Source of the DNA: Variovorax sp. OV329
Lineage (GTDB): Bacteria > Pseudomonadota > Gammaproteobacteria > Burkholderiales > Burkholderiaceae_C
DNA length: 64,000 nucleotides
Direction of reading: 5' to 3'
Assembly: GCF_900114785.1 (NCBI RefSeq)
Contig: NZ_FOUG01000001.1
Span: 310,001 to 374,000, forward strand
In this document: piece after piece, positions 8,653 to 18,271 of the stretch
Layout: every line of letters starts with the position of its first letter
How positions within the stretch are numbered: position 1 is the stretch's first letter
Notes under the pieces: generated by a model
What the model was told of the DNA's origin: nothing
Databases searched by the model: none
The model's input: the letters and a program-made list of their open reading frames with translations, nothing else
Made by a program: the position numbers and the translations under genes

Positions 8653-10068
8653 ATGAGCAACGCATCTTCTGCGATGGATCCGCGCACCCGCATGCTGCTG
8701 GAAGGGCCCATCGCGCCCACGCTGCTGCGCCTGGCCGTGCCCAATGTGCTGGTGATGGTGGCGCAAGCGGCGGTGGGCCTCATCGAGACCTACTTCGTCG
8801 GCAAGCTGGGCGGCGACGCGCTGGCGGCCATGGCACTGGTGTTCCCGGTCGTGATGCTGATGCAGATGACCTCGGCCGGCGCCATGGGCGGAGGCATCGC
8901 ATCCTCGATCGCCCGCGCGCTGGGGGCGCGCCGGCGTGACGACGCCAATGCCCTGGTCCTGCATGCGCTGGTGATCGCGCTGGGCTTCGGCGCGGTTTTC
9001 AGCGCGGCGCTGCTGCTGGGCGGCCCGGCGCTCTATGCGCTCATGGGCGGCACCGGCGAATCGCTCAAGGGCGCGCTGGTGTATTCGAACTGGGTGTTCG
9101 CCGGCGCGGTGCTGGTGTGGCTCTTCAACTCGCTGGCGGCGGTGATCCGCGGCACCGGCAACATGGCGGTGCCGGCCAACGTGACGGTGGCCGGCGTGGT
9201 GGTGCTGATCCCGCTGTCGCCCTTGCTGATCTTCGGCTGGGGACCGGTGCCGGCCATGGGCATCGCCGGCGGCGCCGCGGCGCTGCTGCTGTACTACCTG
9301 GGCGGCAGCATCGCGCTGTGGCTGTACCTGCGCTCCTCGCGCAGCCTGCTCACGCCGCGGATGGCGGGCGTGCGGCTGCGCTGGCCGCTGTTCCGCGACA
9401 TCCTGCGCATCGGGTTGTTCGGCGCGGTGTCCACCTTTGCGACGAACCTGTCGATCGGCATCGCCACCGCGCTGGCGGGCCACTTCGGGCCTGGCGCCAT
9501 CGCGGGCTACGGCACGGCTGCGCGGCTGGAGTATCTGCTGGTGCCGCTGGTGTTCGGCTTCGGCGCGCCGCTGCTGGCCATGGTGGGCACCTGCATGGGC
9601 GCGGGCAAGCGGCAGCGCGCCATGCATGCGGCCTGGGTGGGCGCGCTGCTGGCCTTTGCCGTGGCCGAAACCATCGGCGTTGCCGCGGCGATCTTCCCGC
9701 GGCAATGGCTGCTGCTCTTCGGCAACGACCCGGCCATGCTGGAAGCGGGCACGCAGTACCTGCGCGCGGTGGGGCCGCTCTACGGCTTCTTTGGCGTGGG
9801 GCTGGTGCTGTATTTCGCGTCGCAGGGCGCGGGCCGCCTGCTGTGGCCGGTGCTGGGCAACCTGGCGCGGCTGGCGGTGGCGGCCGTCGGCGGCTGGCTG
9901 GCGCTGCGCTGGGGCGGATCGCTGGTCCACGTGTTCCTGGCGCAGGGCGCCGCGCTGGTGGTCTATGGCGTCGTCATCTCCGCCGCCATTGCCGGCGGCG
10001 CATGGTTCGGCCGTGTCGGCTGGCCGCGTTCCACTTCCTCGCTGATGCGGCGCATCGAAGCCGCCTGA
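8653..10068 (+). CDS. MATE-family multidrug exporter
   Basis: The protein has 471 residues and about 12 membrane helices in two MatE repeats. The segments PTLLRLAVPNVLVMVAQAAV and ETYFVGKLGGDALAAMALVF are typical of the first repeat, and GAGKRQRAMHAAWVGALLAF lies in the second. MATE pumps exchange cations or drugs for Na+ or H+. It is placed between an MFS transporter and an SDR in the MarR operon, so it is likely induced by the same ligand. The substrate is unknown. Confidence 0.9.
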   Translation: MSNASSAMDPRTRMLLEGPIAPTLLRLAVPNVLVMVAQAAVGLIETYFVGKLGGDALAAMALVFPVVMLMQMTSAGAMGGGIASSIARALGARRRDDANALVLHALVIALGFGAVFSAALLLGGPALYALMGGTGESLKGALVYSNWVFAGAVLVWLFNSLAAVIRGTGNMAVPANVTVAGVVVLIPLSPLLIFGWGPVPAMGIAGGAAALLLYYLGGSIALWLYLRSSRSLLTPRMAGVRLRWPLFRDILRIGLFGAVSTFATNLSIGIATALAGHFGPGAIAGYGTAARLEYLLVPLVFGFGAPLLAMVGTCMGAGKRQRAMHAAWVGALLAFAVAETIGVAAAIFPRQWLLLFGNDPAMLEAGTQYLRAVGPLYGFFGVGLVLYFASQGAGRLLWPVLGNLARLAVAAVGGWLALRWGGSLVHVFLAQGAALVVYGVVISAAIAGGAWFGRVGWPRSTSSLMRRIEAA

Positions 10069-10100
10069 AGCTGTCTCACTCCCACTTTGGAAAGCTCATC

Positions 10101-10805
10101 ATGAAGATCGAAGGTTCCGTCGTTTTCGTCACCGGCGCCAATCGCGGCCTTGGCCTCGCGTATGCCCGCGCGGCGCTGGCTGCAGGCGCACGCAAGGTCT
10201 ATGCGGCTGCGCGCGACCCGGCCTCCATCACGCTCGAAGGCGTGGTGCCGATCGCGCTGGACGTGACGAATGCGCAGCAGGTGGCTGCCGTCGCACGCGA
10301 ATGCGGCGATGTCACGCTGCTCGTCAACAACGCCGGCATCTCGCGCGGCGCCGGCCTGCTGGGTGCCTCGGCTGATTTCGACGAGGCACGCGCCGAGTTC
10401 GAGACCAACTTCTTCGGCCCCTGGGCCATGGCGCGCGCATTTGCGCCCGTGCTCAAGGCCAACGGCGGCGGCGGGGTGGTGAACGTGCTGTCGGTGCTGA
10501 GCTGGCTCAGCCTGCCGGGCGCAGCGAGCTACAGCGCGTCCAAGGCGGCGGCCTGGTCGCTGAGCAACGGCCTGCGCAACGAGTTGCGGGAACAGGGCAC
10601 GCAGGTGACCAGCGTGCACGTGGCCTTCATGGACACCGACATGGCGCGCAAGATCCCGGGCGACAAGATCGCGCCCGAAGAGGTGGCGAGCCAGACCTTT
10701 GCCGCGGTGGAAGCCGGCGAGCCCGAAGTGCTGGCCGATGCCACCACCCGCGGCGTGAAGCAGGGCCTGGTGGCACAGCCGCCGGTCTACGCCGCGGCGC
10801 GCTGA
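10101..10805 (+). CDS. Short-chain dehydrogenase/reductase (SDR)
   Basis: The 234-residue protein starts at ATG 10101, 32 bases after the MATE gene. It shows the NAD(P)-binding TGANRGLG near the N-terminus, LVNNAG, and the catalytic SYSASKAA (Tyr-x3-Lys). It closes the MarR operon. Its stop codon overlaps the end of the convergent class II aldolase gene by 19 bases, so transcription from the two sides meets here with no room for a separate terminator. The substrate is unknown. Confidence 0.88.
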   Translation: MKIEGSVVFVTGANRGLGLAYARAALAAGARKVYAAARDPASITLEGVVPIALDVTNAQQVAAVARECGDVTLLVNNAGISRGAGLLGASADFDEARAEFETNFFGPWAMARAFAPVLKANGGGGVVNVLSVLSWLSLPGAASYSASKAAAWSLSNGLRNELREQGTQVTSVHVAFMDTDMARKIPGDKIAPEEVASQTFAAVEAGEPEVLADATTRGVKQGLVAQPPVYAAAR

Positions 10806-11551
10806 AAGGACTTCGACGAGGCAGGCGCCGGCAGCAGCCGGCCCAGCGCCTCGAAGAACAGGTCGGACTGCTCGCGCTCGCCCTGGATCTGCGCGGCGAC
10901 CTGCGCCGCCAGCTTCGCGTTCACCGGCGCGAGCGGACGGCCGGTGGACTGCGCGATCACCTGGTGCAGGCAGGCGCGCTCCAGGTAGTAGAGGTCGTCG
11001 TAGGCGTGGGCAATGGTGGCGCCCGCCACCACCACGCCGTGGTTGCCCAGGAAGGCCACGTCCTTGCCCGCCATGGCACGTGCGATGCGCTCGCCCTCGG
11101 TGTGGTCCAGCGCCAGGCCGTTGTAGTCGGCGTCGATGGCGATGCGGTCGATGTAGCGCATCGCGTTCTGGCTCAGCGTCGGGTCCAGCGCGCGGTCCTT
11201 CGTCAGCGTGAGCGCAGTGGCGTAGGGCATGTGGCAATGCAGCACCACCGCATGCTTCGCGATGCGGTGCACCGCGCCATGAATGAACAGCGCGGTGGGC
11301 TCCACGCGGTGCCGGCCTGCCAAAACATTGCCTTCCCCATCGATCAGCACGATGTCGTCCGGGCCCACCTCGCTCCAGTGCAGGCCGCGCGGGTTGATCA
11401 GGAACTGCTCCTGCTCGCCCGGCAGCGCCACGCTGAAGTGGTTGCAGACGCCTTCCGAGAGACCGTGGTGCGCGGCCGCCCGCAGCGCCAGCGCGAGGTC
11501 TTCGCGCAGGCGGCGGATGGCGGGGCTGGCGTAGACGGCGTGGCTCGACAT
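10787..11551 (-). CDS. Class II aldolase/adducin-family protein
   Basis: The 254-residue protein starts at ATG 11551 behind AAAGAAAGG. The motif VVLHCHMPYATAL gives the paired zinc-binding His residues of class II aldolases and LGNHGVVV gives the third His. Members cleave or decarboxylate sugar phosphates or sugar acids, e.g. fuculose-phosphate aldolase. It is the third gene of a run with dgoK and dgoA (35-base and 15-base gaps), so a sugar-acid role is likely, but the exact reaction cannot be read from the sequence. Confidence 0.85.
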   Translation of the reverse strand: MSSHAVYASPAIRRLREDLALALRAAAHHGLSEGVCNHFSVALPGEQEQFLINPRGLHWSEVGPDDIVLIDGEGNVLAGRHRVEPTALFIHGAVHRIAKHAVVLHCHMPYATALTLTKDRALDPTLSQNAMRYIDRIAIDADYNGLALDHTEGERIARAMAGKDVAFLGNHGVVVAGATIAHAYDDLYYLERACLHQVIAQSTGRPLAPVNAKLAAQVAAQIQGEREQSDLFFEALGRLLPAPASSKSFQRAAA

Positions 11552-11586
11552 GTGGCTGGCCTTTCTTTGTTGGATTGCGAAGGAAC

Positions 11587-12228
11587 TCAGGCGCGCAGCA
11601 GGCGCTGCCAGGCGTCGACGAAGCTGCGCGCGTCCTCGGCCACGGCCGCGGCGCTCTTGCCTGGCTTGTAGAGCGCGGAGCCGATGCCGAAGCCGGCAGC
11701 ACCCGCGGCGCGCCACGTGTCCATGTTGTCGGGGCTGATGCCGCCCACCGGCATGATCGGCGTGCCGGCCGGCAGCACGGCCAGCATCGCCTTCACCACC
11801 GCGGGCGAGGCCAGCTCGGCGGGGAAGATCTTCAGGCCGGTGGCGCCCGCATCCAGCGCCGCGAAAGCCTCGGTGGGCGTCATCACGCCGGGCAGGCTCA
11901 CCATGCCCAGCTTCACGCTCTCGGCGATCACGGCCGGCTTGCAGTCGGGCGACACCACGAGCTGGCCGCCTGCCGCATGCACCTCGCGCACCTGCTGCAC
12001 GTTGAGCACGGTGCCCGCGCCCACCAGCGCCTGCGGAAAGCGCTGGCGCATCAGCTCGATGCTCTTGAGCGGGTCGGGCGAATTCAGCGGCACCTCGAGC
12101 AAGCGGAAGCCCGCCTCGACGATCGCATCGCCCACGGCAGGCGCCTCGGCCGGGGTGAGACCGCGCAGGATCGCCACCAGCGGCAGGGTGGCCGCGGCGG
12201 CCTGGAACTTTTCTTGGGGAGTGGTCAT
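11587..12228 (-). CDS. dgoA: 2-dehydro-3-deoxy-6-phosphogalactonate aldolase
   Basis: The 213-residue protein is the usual size of KDPG/KDPGal aldolases. Expected catalytic residues are present: Glu45 in RLLEVPLNSP and the Schiff-base Lys133 in TGLKIFPAE. The phosphate loop appears as PVGGISPDNM. It splits 2-dehydro-3-deoxy-6-phosphogalactonate into pyruvate and glyceraldehyde 3-phosphate. The upstream partner kinase dgoK supports the galactonate rather than the gluconate branch. The galactonate dehydratase is not in this window. Confidence 0.92.
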   Translation of the reverse strand: MTTPQEKFQAAAATLPLVAILRGLTPAEAPAVGDAIVEAGFRLLEVPLNSPDPLKSIELMRQRFPQALVGAGTVLNVQQVREVHAAGGQLVVSPDCKPAVIAESVKLGMVSLPGVMTPTEAFAALDAGATGLKIFPAELASPAVVKAMLAVLPAGTPIMPVGGISPDNMDTWRAAGAAGFGIGSALYKPGKSAAAVAEDARSFVDAWQRLLRA

Positions 12229-12243
12229 GGAATGGATGCGCCT

Positions 12244-13137
12244 TCAGTCGGAGGAGGAAGAGAGTGCGTGCAGCCCCGCCCAGGTGGCCTCGGAGCCCAG
12301 CGTGCGCGAAGGCGTGCCGAGCGTCCGGAGCGCCAGGGCATAGCGCTGCGTCAGGTTGGGCGAGCCGATCAGCACCACCTCGCCATTGGCGCGGACCGAT
12401 TGCGAGCGCAGTTCCTCGCCGATCAGCAGGCCCGAGAGGTAGCTCGCCAGCTCGCCGGCCGCCATGCGTTCGAACAGAGACAGCGTGCGCGCGCCGAAGG
12501 CGTTGTGCAGCAGGCCTTCGCCGTTCTCGGCGCGCGACACGCCTTCGAGGAAGGCGGCCTCGTCGAAGGCGGCCGATGTGTCGATGGTTCGCGCCAGGAT
12601 CGAGTGCTGGCTCAGGATGGCGTAGAACTCGCCCGTCATGTAGGTGCGGAAGCCCGCCACGCGGCCGTCCTTCACCCGGGCCCACTTGTTGTGGGTGCCG
12701 GGCAGAACGAAGAGGCCGTCCTGCAGGCCGGAGAGGGCCATGGCGCCGAAGATCTGCACTTCCTCGCCGCGCATCACGTCGGGCACGCCCGAGTGCTCGT
12801 CGGACAGGCCCGGCACGATGGCGATGGGGCCGGGCTCGATCTCGCGCACCTTCGCGCGCACTTCGGCCAGGCCGGCGGGGCAGGGGCAGTAGGGCGCCTC
12901 GACCCAGCCCTGGCGGCTGCCCGCCATGCCCGAGATGAGGCAGGGCGCACCGTTCTCGCGCATCCACGCACCGAAGAGATCGTCGAAGACCTCGCGAAAG
13001 CCGCCGGGCGGTACGGTGAGGATGCCTCGGGCGTGGCTCTGTTCCTCGAGCACGCGGCCGTCGGCCATGTCGATGAGCGCGCCGCGCAGCGAACTGGTGC
13101 CCCAGTCGATGGCGACCAGGCGGGACCGTTGATTCAT
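12244..13137 (-). CDS. dgoK: 2-dehydro-3-deoxygalactonokinase
   Basis: The 297-residue kinase has the N-terminal nucleotide-binding IDWGTSSLRGAL. It also has GMAGSRQGW and GTHNKWARV, which are characteristic of the DgoK family. It phosphorylates 2-dehydro-3-deoxy-D-galactonate at position 6, feeding dgoA 15 bases downstream. The start at 13137 has GGGAGA upstream. The first promoter-sized gap is just upstream (13138-13285). The C-terminus is Ser-rich (SSSSD). Confidence 0.93.
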   Translation of the reverse strand: MNQRSRLVAIDWGTSSLRGALIDMADGRVLEEQSHARGILTVPPGGFREVFDDLFGAWMRENGAPCLISGMAGSRQGWVEAPYCPCPAGLAEVRAKVREIEPGPIAIVPGLSDEHSGVPDVMRGEEVQIFGAMALSGLQDGLFVLPGTHNKWARVKDGRVAGFRTYMTGEFYAILSQHSILARTIDTSAAFDEAAFLEGVSRAENGEGLLHNAFGARTLSLFERMAAGELASYLSGLLIGEELRSQSVRANGEVVLIGSPNLTQRYALALRTLGTPSRTLGSEATWAGLHALSSSSD

Positions 13138-13154
13138 CTTCTAGTGTCTCCCTA

Positions 13155-13178
13155 CAGGTCGCGAAGCGATCCGACCTG
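13155..13178. promoter_or_regulatory. Inverted repeat upstream of dgoK
   Basis: CAGGTCG (13155-13161) and CGACCTG (13172-13178) are perfect 7-base arms separated by 10 bases. They lie 18 bases before the dgoK start, in the 148-base gap after ridA. It could be an operator or an RNA hairpin in the leader. No regulator is encoded next to it on this strand. Confidence 0.3.
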
Positions 13179-13285
13179 AGAACTCGCAAATCCAGGAAGC
13201 TGGCAACGCGCGGACCCGGCCCGCGGTCGTTGCGCTTCGAGGGGCAACCGCGCCACGCGTGGGCTGCGAGGCGGCGGCCGGCGAA

Positions 13286-13678
13286 TTATCCGCGCGGCTT
13301 GTAGGCCGTCACGTCGATCTCGACCTTGGCGTCGATCATCAGGCGCGACTCCACGGTCGAGCGGGCAGGGCGATGGTCGCCCAGCAGTTCCATGTAGACG
13401 CGGTTGAAGCTGCCGAAGTCGCGCGCGTCGTTGAGCCACACGCTCACCTTGGCGATGTCGGCCAGCGTGCAGTCGGCCAGCGCCAGCGCCTGTTCGATGC
13501 GCTTGAACACCTGGCGGGTCTGCGCCTCGATGCCGCCCACGATCACCTGGCCCTGGTCGTCCGTGGGCACCTGGCCCGAGACGAAGACGAAATCGCCGGC
13601 GCGGGTGGCGGGCGAGAGGGGGCGCGCCTGGCGGTCGGACGCGATGGGCGACGTGCCGAGCATTTCAACTTTGGACAT
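13286..13678 (-). CDS. RidA-family (YjgF/YER057c/UK114) imine deaminase
   Basis: The 130-residue protein shows the RidA pattern: RPLSPATRAGDFVFVSGQVP, then PARSTVESR with the substrate-binding Arg and KVEIDVTAY with the conserved Glu. RidA hydrolyses reactive enamine/imine products of PLP enzymes such as 2-aminoacrylate from serine dehydratases. It is divergent from the D-amino acid locus, which encodes a D-serine-dehydratase-like PLP enzyme, so clearing that enzyme's product is the most economical role. It could also be cotranscribed with dgoK downstream. Confidence 0.88.
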   Translation of the reverse strand: MSKVEMLGTSPIASDRQARPLSPATRAGDFVFVSGQVPTDDQGQVIVGGIEAQTRQVFKRIEQALALADCTLADIAKVSVWLNDARDFGSFNRVYMELLGDHRPARSTVESRLMIDAKVEIDVTAYKPRG

Positions 13679-13694
13679 GAATGGGCCTCTTTGA

Positions 13695-13707
13695 GTAAAA
13701 AATTTAC
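13695..13707. promoter_or_regulatory. Palindrome GTAAA-N3-TTTAC, candidate RpiR operator 1
   Basis: Perfect 5-base arms around AAA, 17 bases before the ridA start. It has the same design as the palindrome at 13769-13781. The form resembles RpiR-family operators such as the HexR site (TGTAAT...ATTACA). The local RpiR regulator is encoded at 20563. Confidence 0.5.
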
Positions 13708-13749
13708 AGAAACTGTTCGGGTAAACCCGGTTTTGGCACGCAAGTTGCG

Positions 13750-13764
13750 ACGAATACGATTCGT
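13750..13764. promoter_or_regulatory. Palindrome ACGAAT-ACG-ATTCGT
   Basis: Perfect 6-base arms with a 3-base centre, lying between the two GTAAW palindromes in the ridA/ABC divergent region. Its arms differ from theirs, so it may be a second regulator's site or a promoter-associated symmetry. Confidence 0.4.
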
Positions 13765-13768
13765 TCTT

Positions 13769-13781
13769 GTAATGTTATTAC
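13769..13781. promoter_or_regulatory. Palindrome GTAAT-N3-ATTAC, candidate RpiR operator 2
   Basis: Perfect 5-base arms around GTT, 13 bases before the ABC binding-protein start. With its preceding T it reads TGTAATGTTATTAC, close to the HexR-type RpiR consensus. It lies 74 bases (about seven helical turns) from the matching site at 13695, so a looped or cooperative complex is possible. Confidence 0.55.
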
Positions 13782-13794
13782 TCACGGAGCCACG

Positions 13795-15408
13795 ATGCAA
13801 ATCTCTGCCGACACTGTAGACACGACGGGTTGTTCCACCGCCCCCACTGCCGCCGCCACCCGCCGCGGCATGCTCCTGGGCGCCATCGCCACCACCGTGC
13901 TGGGCCTGGGCCTGAGCGTTGCCGCCGGCAGCGCGCAGGCCGCGCCGGCACGTGGCGGCGCAGCCAACCTGGCCATGGTCGGCGAGCCGCAGGGCCTGGA
14001 CCCGATGACCAGCACCGCCGACCTGGTCGGCACCATCATGCAGCACGTGTACGAGCCGCTCTACACCTTCGACGCCAACTGGAAGGTGGCACCGATGCTG
14101 GCCGAGGGCATGCCCACGGTGTCGAAAGACGGCCTGAGCTACACCATCGCCATCCGCAAGGGCGTGAAGCTGCACAACGGCCGCGACCTGACGGCCGACG
14201 ACGTGGTCGCCTCGCTGCAGCGCTGGATGGAACTCTCGCCGCGCGGCAAGGCCGTGGGCAAGGAAGTGGCCTCGCTCAGCGCCAAGGGCCCGAACACGGT
14301 GGAGATGAAGCTCAAGCAGCCCTACGCGCCGCTGCTGGCCCAGCTGGCCCTGCCCAGCGGCATGGCCGCCATCATGGCCAAGGAAAGCATCGCGCCGCAG
14401 ATCACGCAGTTCATCGGCACCGGCCCCTACAAGTTCAAGGAGCGCCGACCCGACCAGTTCACCGTGCTGACCCGCTTCGACCAGTACAGCGCCCGCAGCG
14501 AGGCCCCGAGCGGCTACGCCGGCAAGCGCGAGGCCCTGCTGGACGAGCTGCGCTTCGTGCCCGTGCCCAGCGCCAACACGCGCGTCGAGGGCGCGCTGTC
14601 GGGCCAGTTCCAGTACGCCGACCTGCTGCCGGTGGAAGCCACCGGCCGCATCGAGAAGGGCGCGCCGGCCGTGGTGCCCATCGTGACCAAGAACTTCGGC
14701 TTCCCCTACATCGTGTTCAACACCAAGGAAGGCGTGCTGGCCTCGCAGCCCATGCGCCGCGCGGTGCAGACGGCGGTGGGCTCGGGCGAACTGCTGGCCG
14801 CCGGCTTCGGCGACAACCGCTTCTTCGTGGTGGAACCCAACTTCTTCCCCAAGGGCACGCCGTATTTCTCGGATGCGGGCAGCAAGCTCTACAACTCGCG
14901 CGACCCCAAGGCAGCGAAGGAAGAGGCGGCCAAGGCCGGCTACGACGGCAAGCCGATCCGCATCATGGCCAGCCGCCAGTACGAGTTCCACTACAACATG
15001 GCGCTGGTGATGTCCGAGCAGCTCAAGAAGGCCGGCTTCAAGACCGACCTGCAGGTGGTGGACTGGGCCACGCTGGTGCAGCGCCGCAACGACGCCAAGC
15101 TGTGGGACGTGTACTTCACCCACTCGGGCCTGTTCCCCGAGCCGATGCTCTCGCCCCCGCAACTGGGTGACGGCGCACCGGGCTGGTGGGAAACCGACAG
15201 CAAGAAGAAGACCCTGACGGCTTTCAACACCGAGGTCGATCCGGCCAAGCGCAGCCAGTTGTGGGGCCAGGTGCAGCAGACGGTGTACGACGAGGTGCCC
15301 TTCATCGAGGTGGGCAAGTTCAACAGCCTGTCGGCGCGCTCGGCCAAGCTGGAGGGCTACACGCCGGCGATCTGGCCCTTCTTCTGGAACACCGGCCTGG
15401 CCAAGTAA
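13795..15408 (+). CDS. ABC transporter substrate-binding protein, family 5 (peptide/amide type)
   Basis: The 537-residue precursor has an export signal (RRGMLLGAIATTVLGLGLS, cleavage probably after SAQA); the double Arg makes Tat export possible. The mature part begins GGAANLAMVGEPQGLDPM, the SBP_bac_5 pattern of Dpp/Opp/Gsi binding proteins. It is the first gene of an operon with two permeases and two ATPases. The operon ends with an N-acyl-D-amino-acid deacylase, so N-acylated D-amino acids or D-residue peptides are plausible ligands (inference). Confidence 0.9.
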   Translation: MQISADTVDTTGCSTAPTAAATRRGMLLGAIATTVLGLGLSVAAGSAQAAPARGGAANLAMVGEPQGLDPMTSTADLVGTIMQHVYEPLYTFDANWKVAPMLAEGMPTVSKDGLSYTIAIRKGVKLHNGRDLTADDVVASLQRWMELSPRGKAVGKEVASLSAKGPNTVEMKLKQPYAPLLAQLALPSGMAAIMAKESIAPQITQFIGTGPYKFKERRPDQFTVLTRFDQYSARSEAPSGYAGKREALLDELRFVPVPSANTRVEGALSGQFQYADLLPVEATGRIEKGAPAVVPIVTKNFGFPYIVFNTKEGVLASQPMRRAVQTAVGSGELLAAGFGDNRFFVVEPNFFPKGTPYFSDAGSKLYNSRDPKAAKEEAAKAGYDGKPIRIMASRQYEFHYNMALVMSEQLKKAGFKTDLQVVDWATLVQRRNDAKLWDVYFTHSGLFPEPMLSPPQLGDGAPGWWETDSKKKTLTAFNTEVDPAKRSQLWGQVQQTVYDEVPFIEVGKFNSLSARSAKLEGYTPAIWPFFWNTGLAK

Positions 15409-15438
15409 GCCACCCGGTTTCAGTCAAGGGAGCTATTC

Positions 15439-16389
15439 ATGGTGCACTTCCTGTTGCGCCGACTGGCGGGCGCCTTCGTGGTGCTGGCCATCGTCGCGGT
15501 GCTGGTCTTCCTGCTCACGCGGCTGGCCTCGGGTGACCCGGTGGCGCTGCTGCTGGGCGACCAGGCCACCGCGGCCGACATCGCCACGGCGCGCGTTCAA
15601 TACGGGCTGGACAAGCCGCTCACCACGCAGTTCGTGCTGTGGGTGGGCGAGCTGGCGCGGGGCAACCTGGGCCAATCGCTCTTCCTGCAGCGACCTGTGG
15701 CGCAGGCGCTGCTGGAGCGCGCCGAGCCCACGCTGTTCCTGGCGCTGTTCGCCGTGTTCATCGCGGCGCTCATCGGCATCCCGGCCGGCATGGCCGCCGC
15801 CGTGTGGCGCGGCAGCGCCGCCGACCAGGCGGTGAGCAGCGTGGCCATGCTGGGCGCGAGCGTGCCCAGCTTCTGGCTGGGCCTGATCCTGATCCAGTTC
15901 TTCGCCGTCAAGCTGGGCTGGTTCCCGGCCTCGGGCTACGGCGACCCCACGGCCAGCCTGGCCGAGCGGCTGCATCACCTGCTGCTGCCGGCGCTGGTGC
16001 TGGGCCTGCTGAATTCGGCGCTCATCATCCGCTTCACCCGCGCCTCGATGCTCGACATCCTGGGCGAGGACTACGTGCGCACCGCACGCGCCAAGGGCCT
16101 GCCCGAGGGCGTGATCATGGTCAAGCACGTGCTGCGCAATGCGCTGGTGCCCATCGTCACCGTGCTGGGCCTGACGCTGGCGCTGATGATCGGCGGCACG
16201 GTGGTCACCGAAACGGTGTTCAACCTGCCGGGCGTCGGCAATCTGGTGGTGCGCGCCGTGCTGCGCCGCGACTACCCGGTGATCCAGGGCACGCTGCTGG
16301 TCATCGCCGCCATCTACGTCTTCATCAACCTGGGCGTGGACTTCATCTACACGCTGGTCGACCCGCGCATTCGCCTGGAGTCCAAATGA
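15439..16389 (+). CDS. ABC transporter permease, DppB/OppB type
   Basis: The 316-residue inner-membrane protein has an N-terminal helix (FLLRRLAGAFVVLAIVAVLVF) and the ARVQYGLDKPL segment typical of DppB-type permeases. The EAA loop appears as EDYVRTARAKGLPEGVIMVKHVLRN, which docks the ATPases. SD AGGGAG precedes ATG 15439. Its stop overlaps the next permease start (ATGA). Confidence 0.92.
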   Translation: MVHFLLRRLAGAFVVLAIVAVLVFLLTRLASGDPVALLLGDQATAADIATARVQYGLDKPLTTQFVLWVGELARGNLGQSLFLQRPVAQALLERAEPTLFLALFAVFIAALIGIPAGMAAAVWRGSAADQAVSSVAMLGASVPSFWLGLILIQFFAVKLGWFPASGYGDPTASLAERLHHLLLPALVLGLLNSALIIRFTRASMLDILGEDYVRTARAKGLPEGVIMVKHVLRNALVPIVTVLGLTLALMIGGTVVTETVFNLPGVGNLVVRAVLRRDYPVIQGTLLVIAAIYVFINLGVDFIYTLVDPRIRLESK

Positions 16390-17219
16390 ACAAGGTCCTA
16401 CGTCGACTCTTTTCCCGCAGGATCGTGCTGGCCTCGGCGCTGGTGCTGCTGCTGGTGCTGGTCGTGGCGATGTTCTTCCCGATGCTGTCGGACGCCGACC
16501 CCAGCGCCATCTCGATCAGCGAGCGCCTCAACGGCCCGTCGTGGGTGCACCTCGCGGGCACCGACGAACTGGGCCGCGACGTGATGCTGCGCATCATCTA
16601 CGGCGCGCGCTACTCGCTGGCCATCGGCTTCATCACCGCCGCTGGCGCGGTGCTGTGCGGCACCCTGCTGGGCATGCTGGCCGGCTTCTTCCGCCGCCTG
16701 GATGCACCGCTGATGCGCCTGGTGGACGCGATGATGTCCTTCCCCGACATCCTTCTGGGCATCGCGCTGGTCTCGATCCTGGGCGTGTCGCTTTGGAACG
16801 TGATGCTGGCGCTGGTGATCGTCTACACGCCGCGCGTGGCCCGGGTGGTGCGCGCCACCACGCTGGTGCTGCGCGAGCTGCTCTTCGTCGATGCGGCACG
16901 GGCCCTGGGCGTGCGCACGCCGCAGATCCTGTGGCGCCACATCCTGCCCAACCTCATGTCGCCCATCCTGGTGCAGGTGACCTTCATCTTCGCCTACGCC
17001 ATCCTGGCCGAGGCGGGTCTCTCGTTCCTGGGCGTGGGCGTGCCGCCGGACATTCCGACCTGGGGCACCATGATCGCGGGCAGCCTGGAATACGCCGACA
17101 AGGCCTTCTGGACCATCTTCTGCCCGGGCCTGGCCATCGTGCTCACTGCACTGTCGCTTCAGATGCTGGGCGACGGCGTGCGCGATCTGCTGGACCCCAA
17201 GCTCAAGAAGGCGGCCTGA
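16386..17219 (+). CDS. ABC transporter permease, DppC/OppC type
   Basis: The 277-residue partner permease starts at ATG 16386, overlapping the previous stop. It contains the DppC hallmark LAGTDELGRDVMLRIIYGARYSL and the EAA loop FVDAARALGVRTPQILWRHILPN. It ends GDGVRDLLDPKL, as is common in this family. It forms a heterodimer with the 15439 product. Confidence 0.93.
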   Translation: MNKVLRRLFSRRIVLASALVLLLVLVVAMFFPMLSDADPSAISISERLNGPSWVHLAGTDELGRDVMLRIIYGARYSLAIGFITAAGAVLCGTLLGMLAGFFRRLDAPLMRLVDAMMSFPDILLGIALVSILGVSLWNVMLALVIVYTPRVARVVRATTLVLRELLFVDAARALGVRTPQILWRHILPNLMSPILVQVTFIFAYAILAEAGLSFLGVGVPPDIPTWGTMIAGSLEYADKAFWTIFCPGLAIVLTALSLQMLGDGVRDLLDPKLKKAA

Positions 17220-17221
17220 CC

Positions 17222-18267
<1,046 letters not shown>

Positions 18268-18271
<4 letters not shown>

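Noticed and set aside
7393..9930. 845-codon open frame on the minus strand opposite the MFS and MATE genes
   Set aside because: It is a high-GC shadow: Gln/His/Arg/Gly-rich with no domain, crossing two clear membrane-protein genes.
10787..13189. A single 800-codon minus-strand frame covering the aldolase, dgoA and dgoK
   Set aside because: Only its last 254 codons are a real gene; the rest is a shadow of dgoA and dgoK, which are read in other frames.
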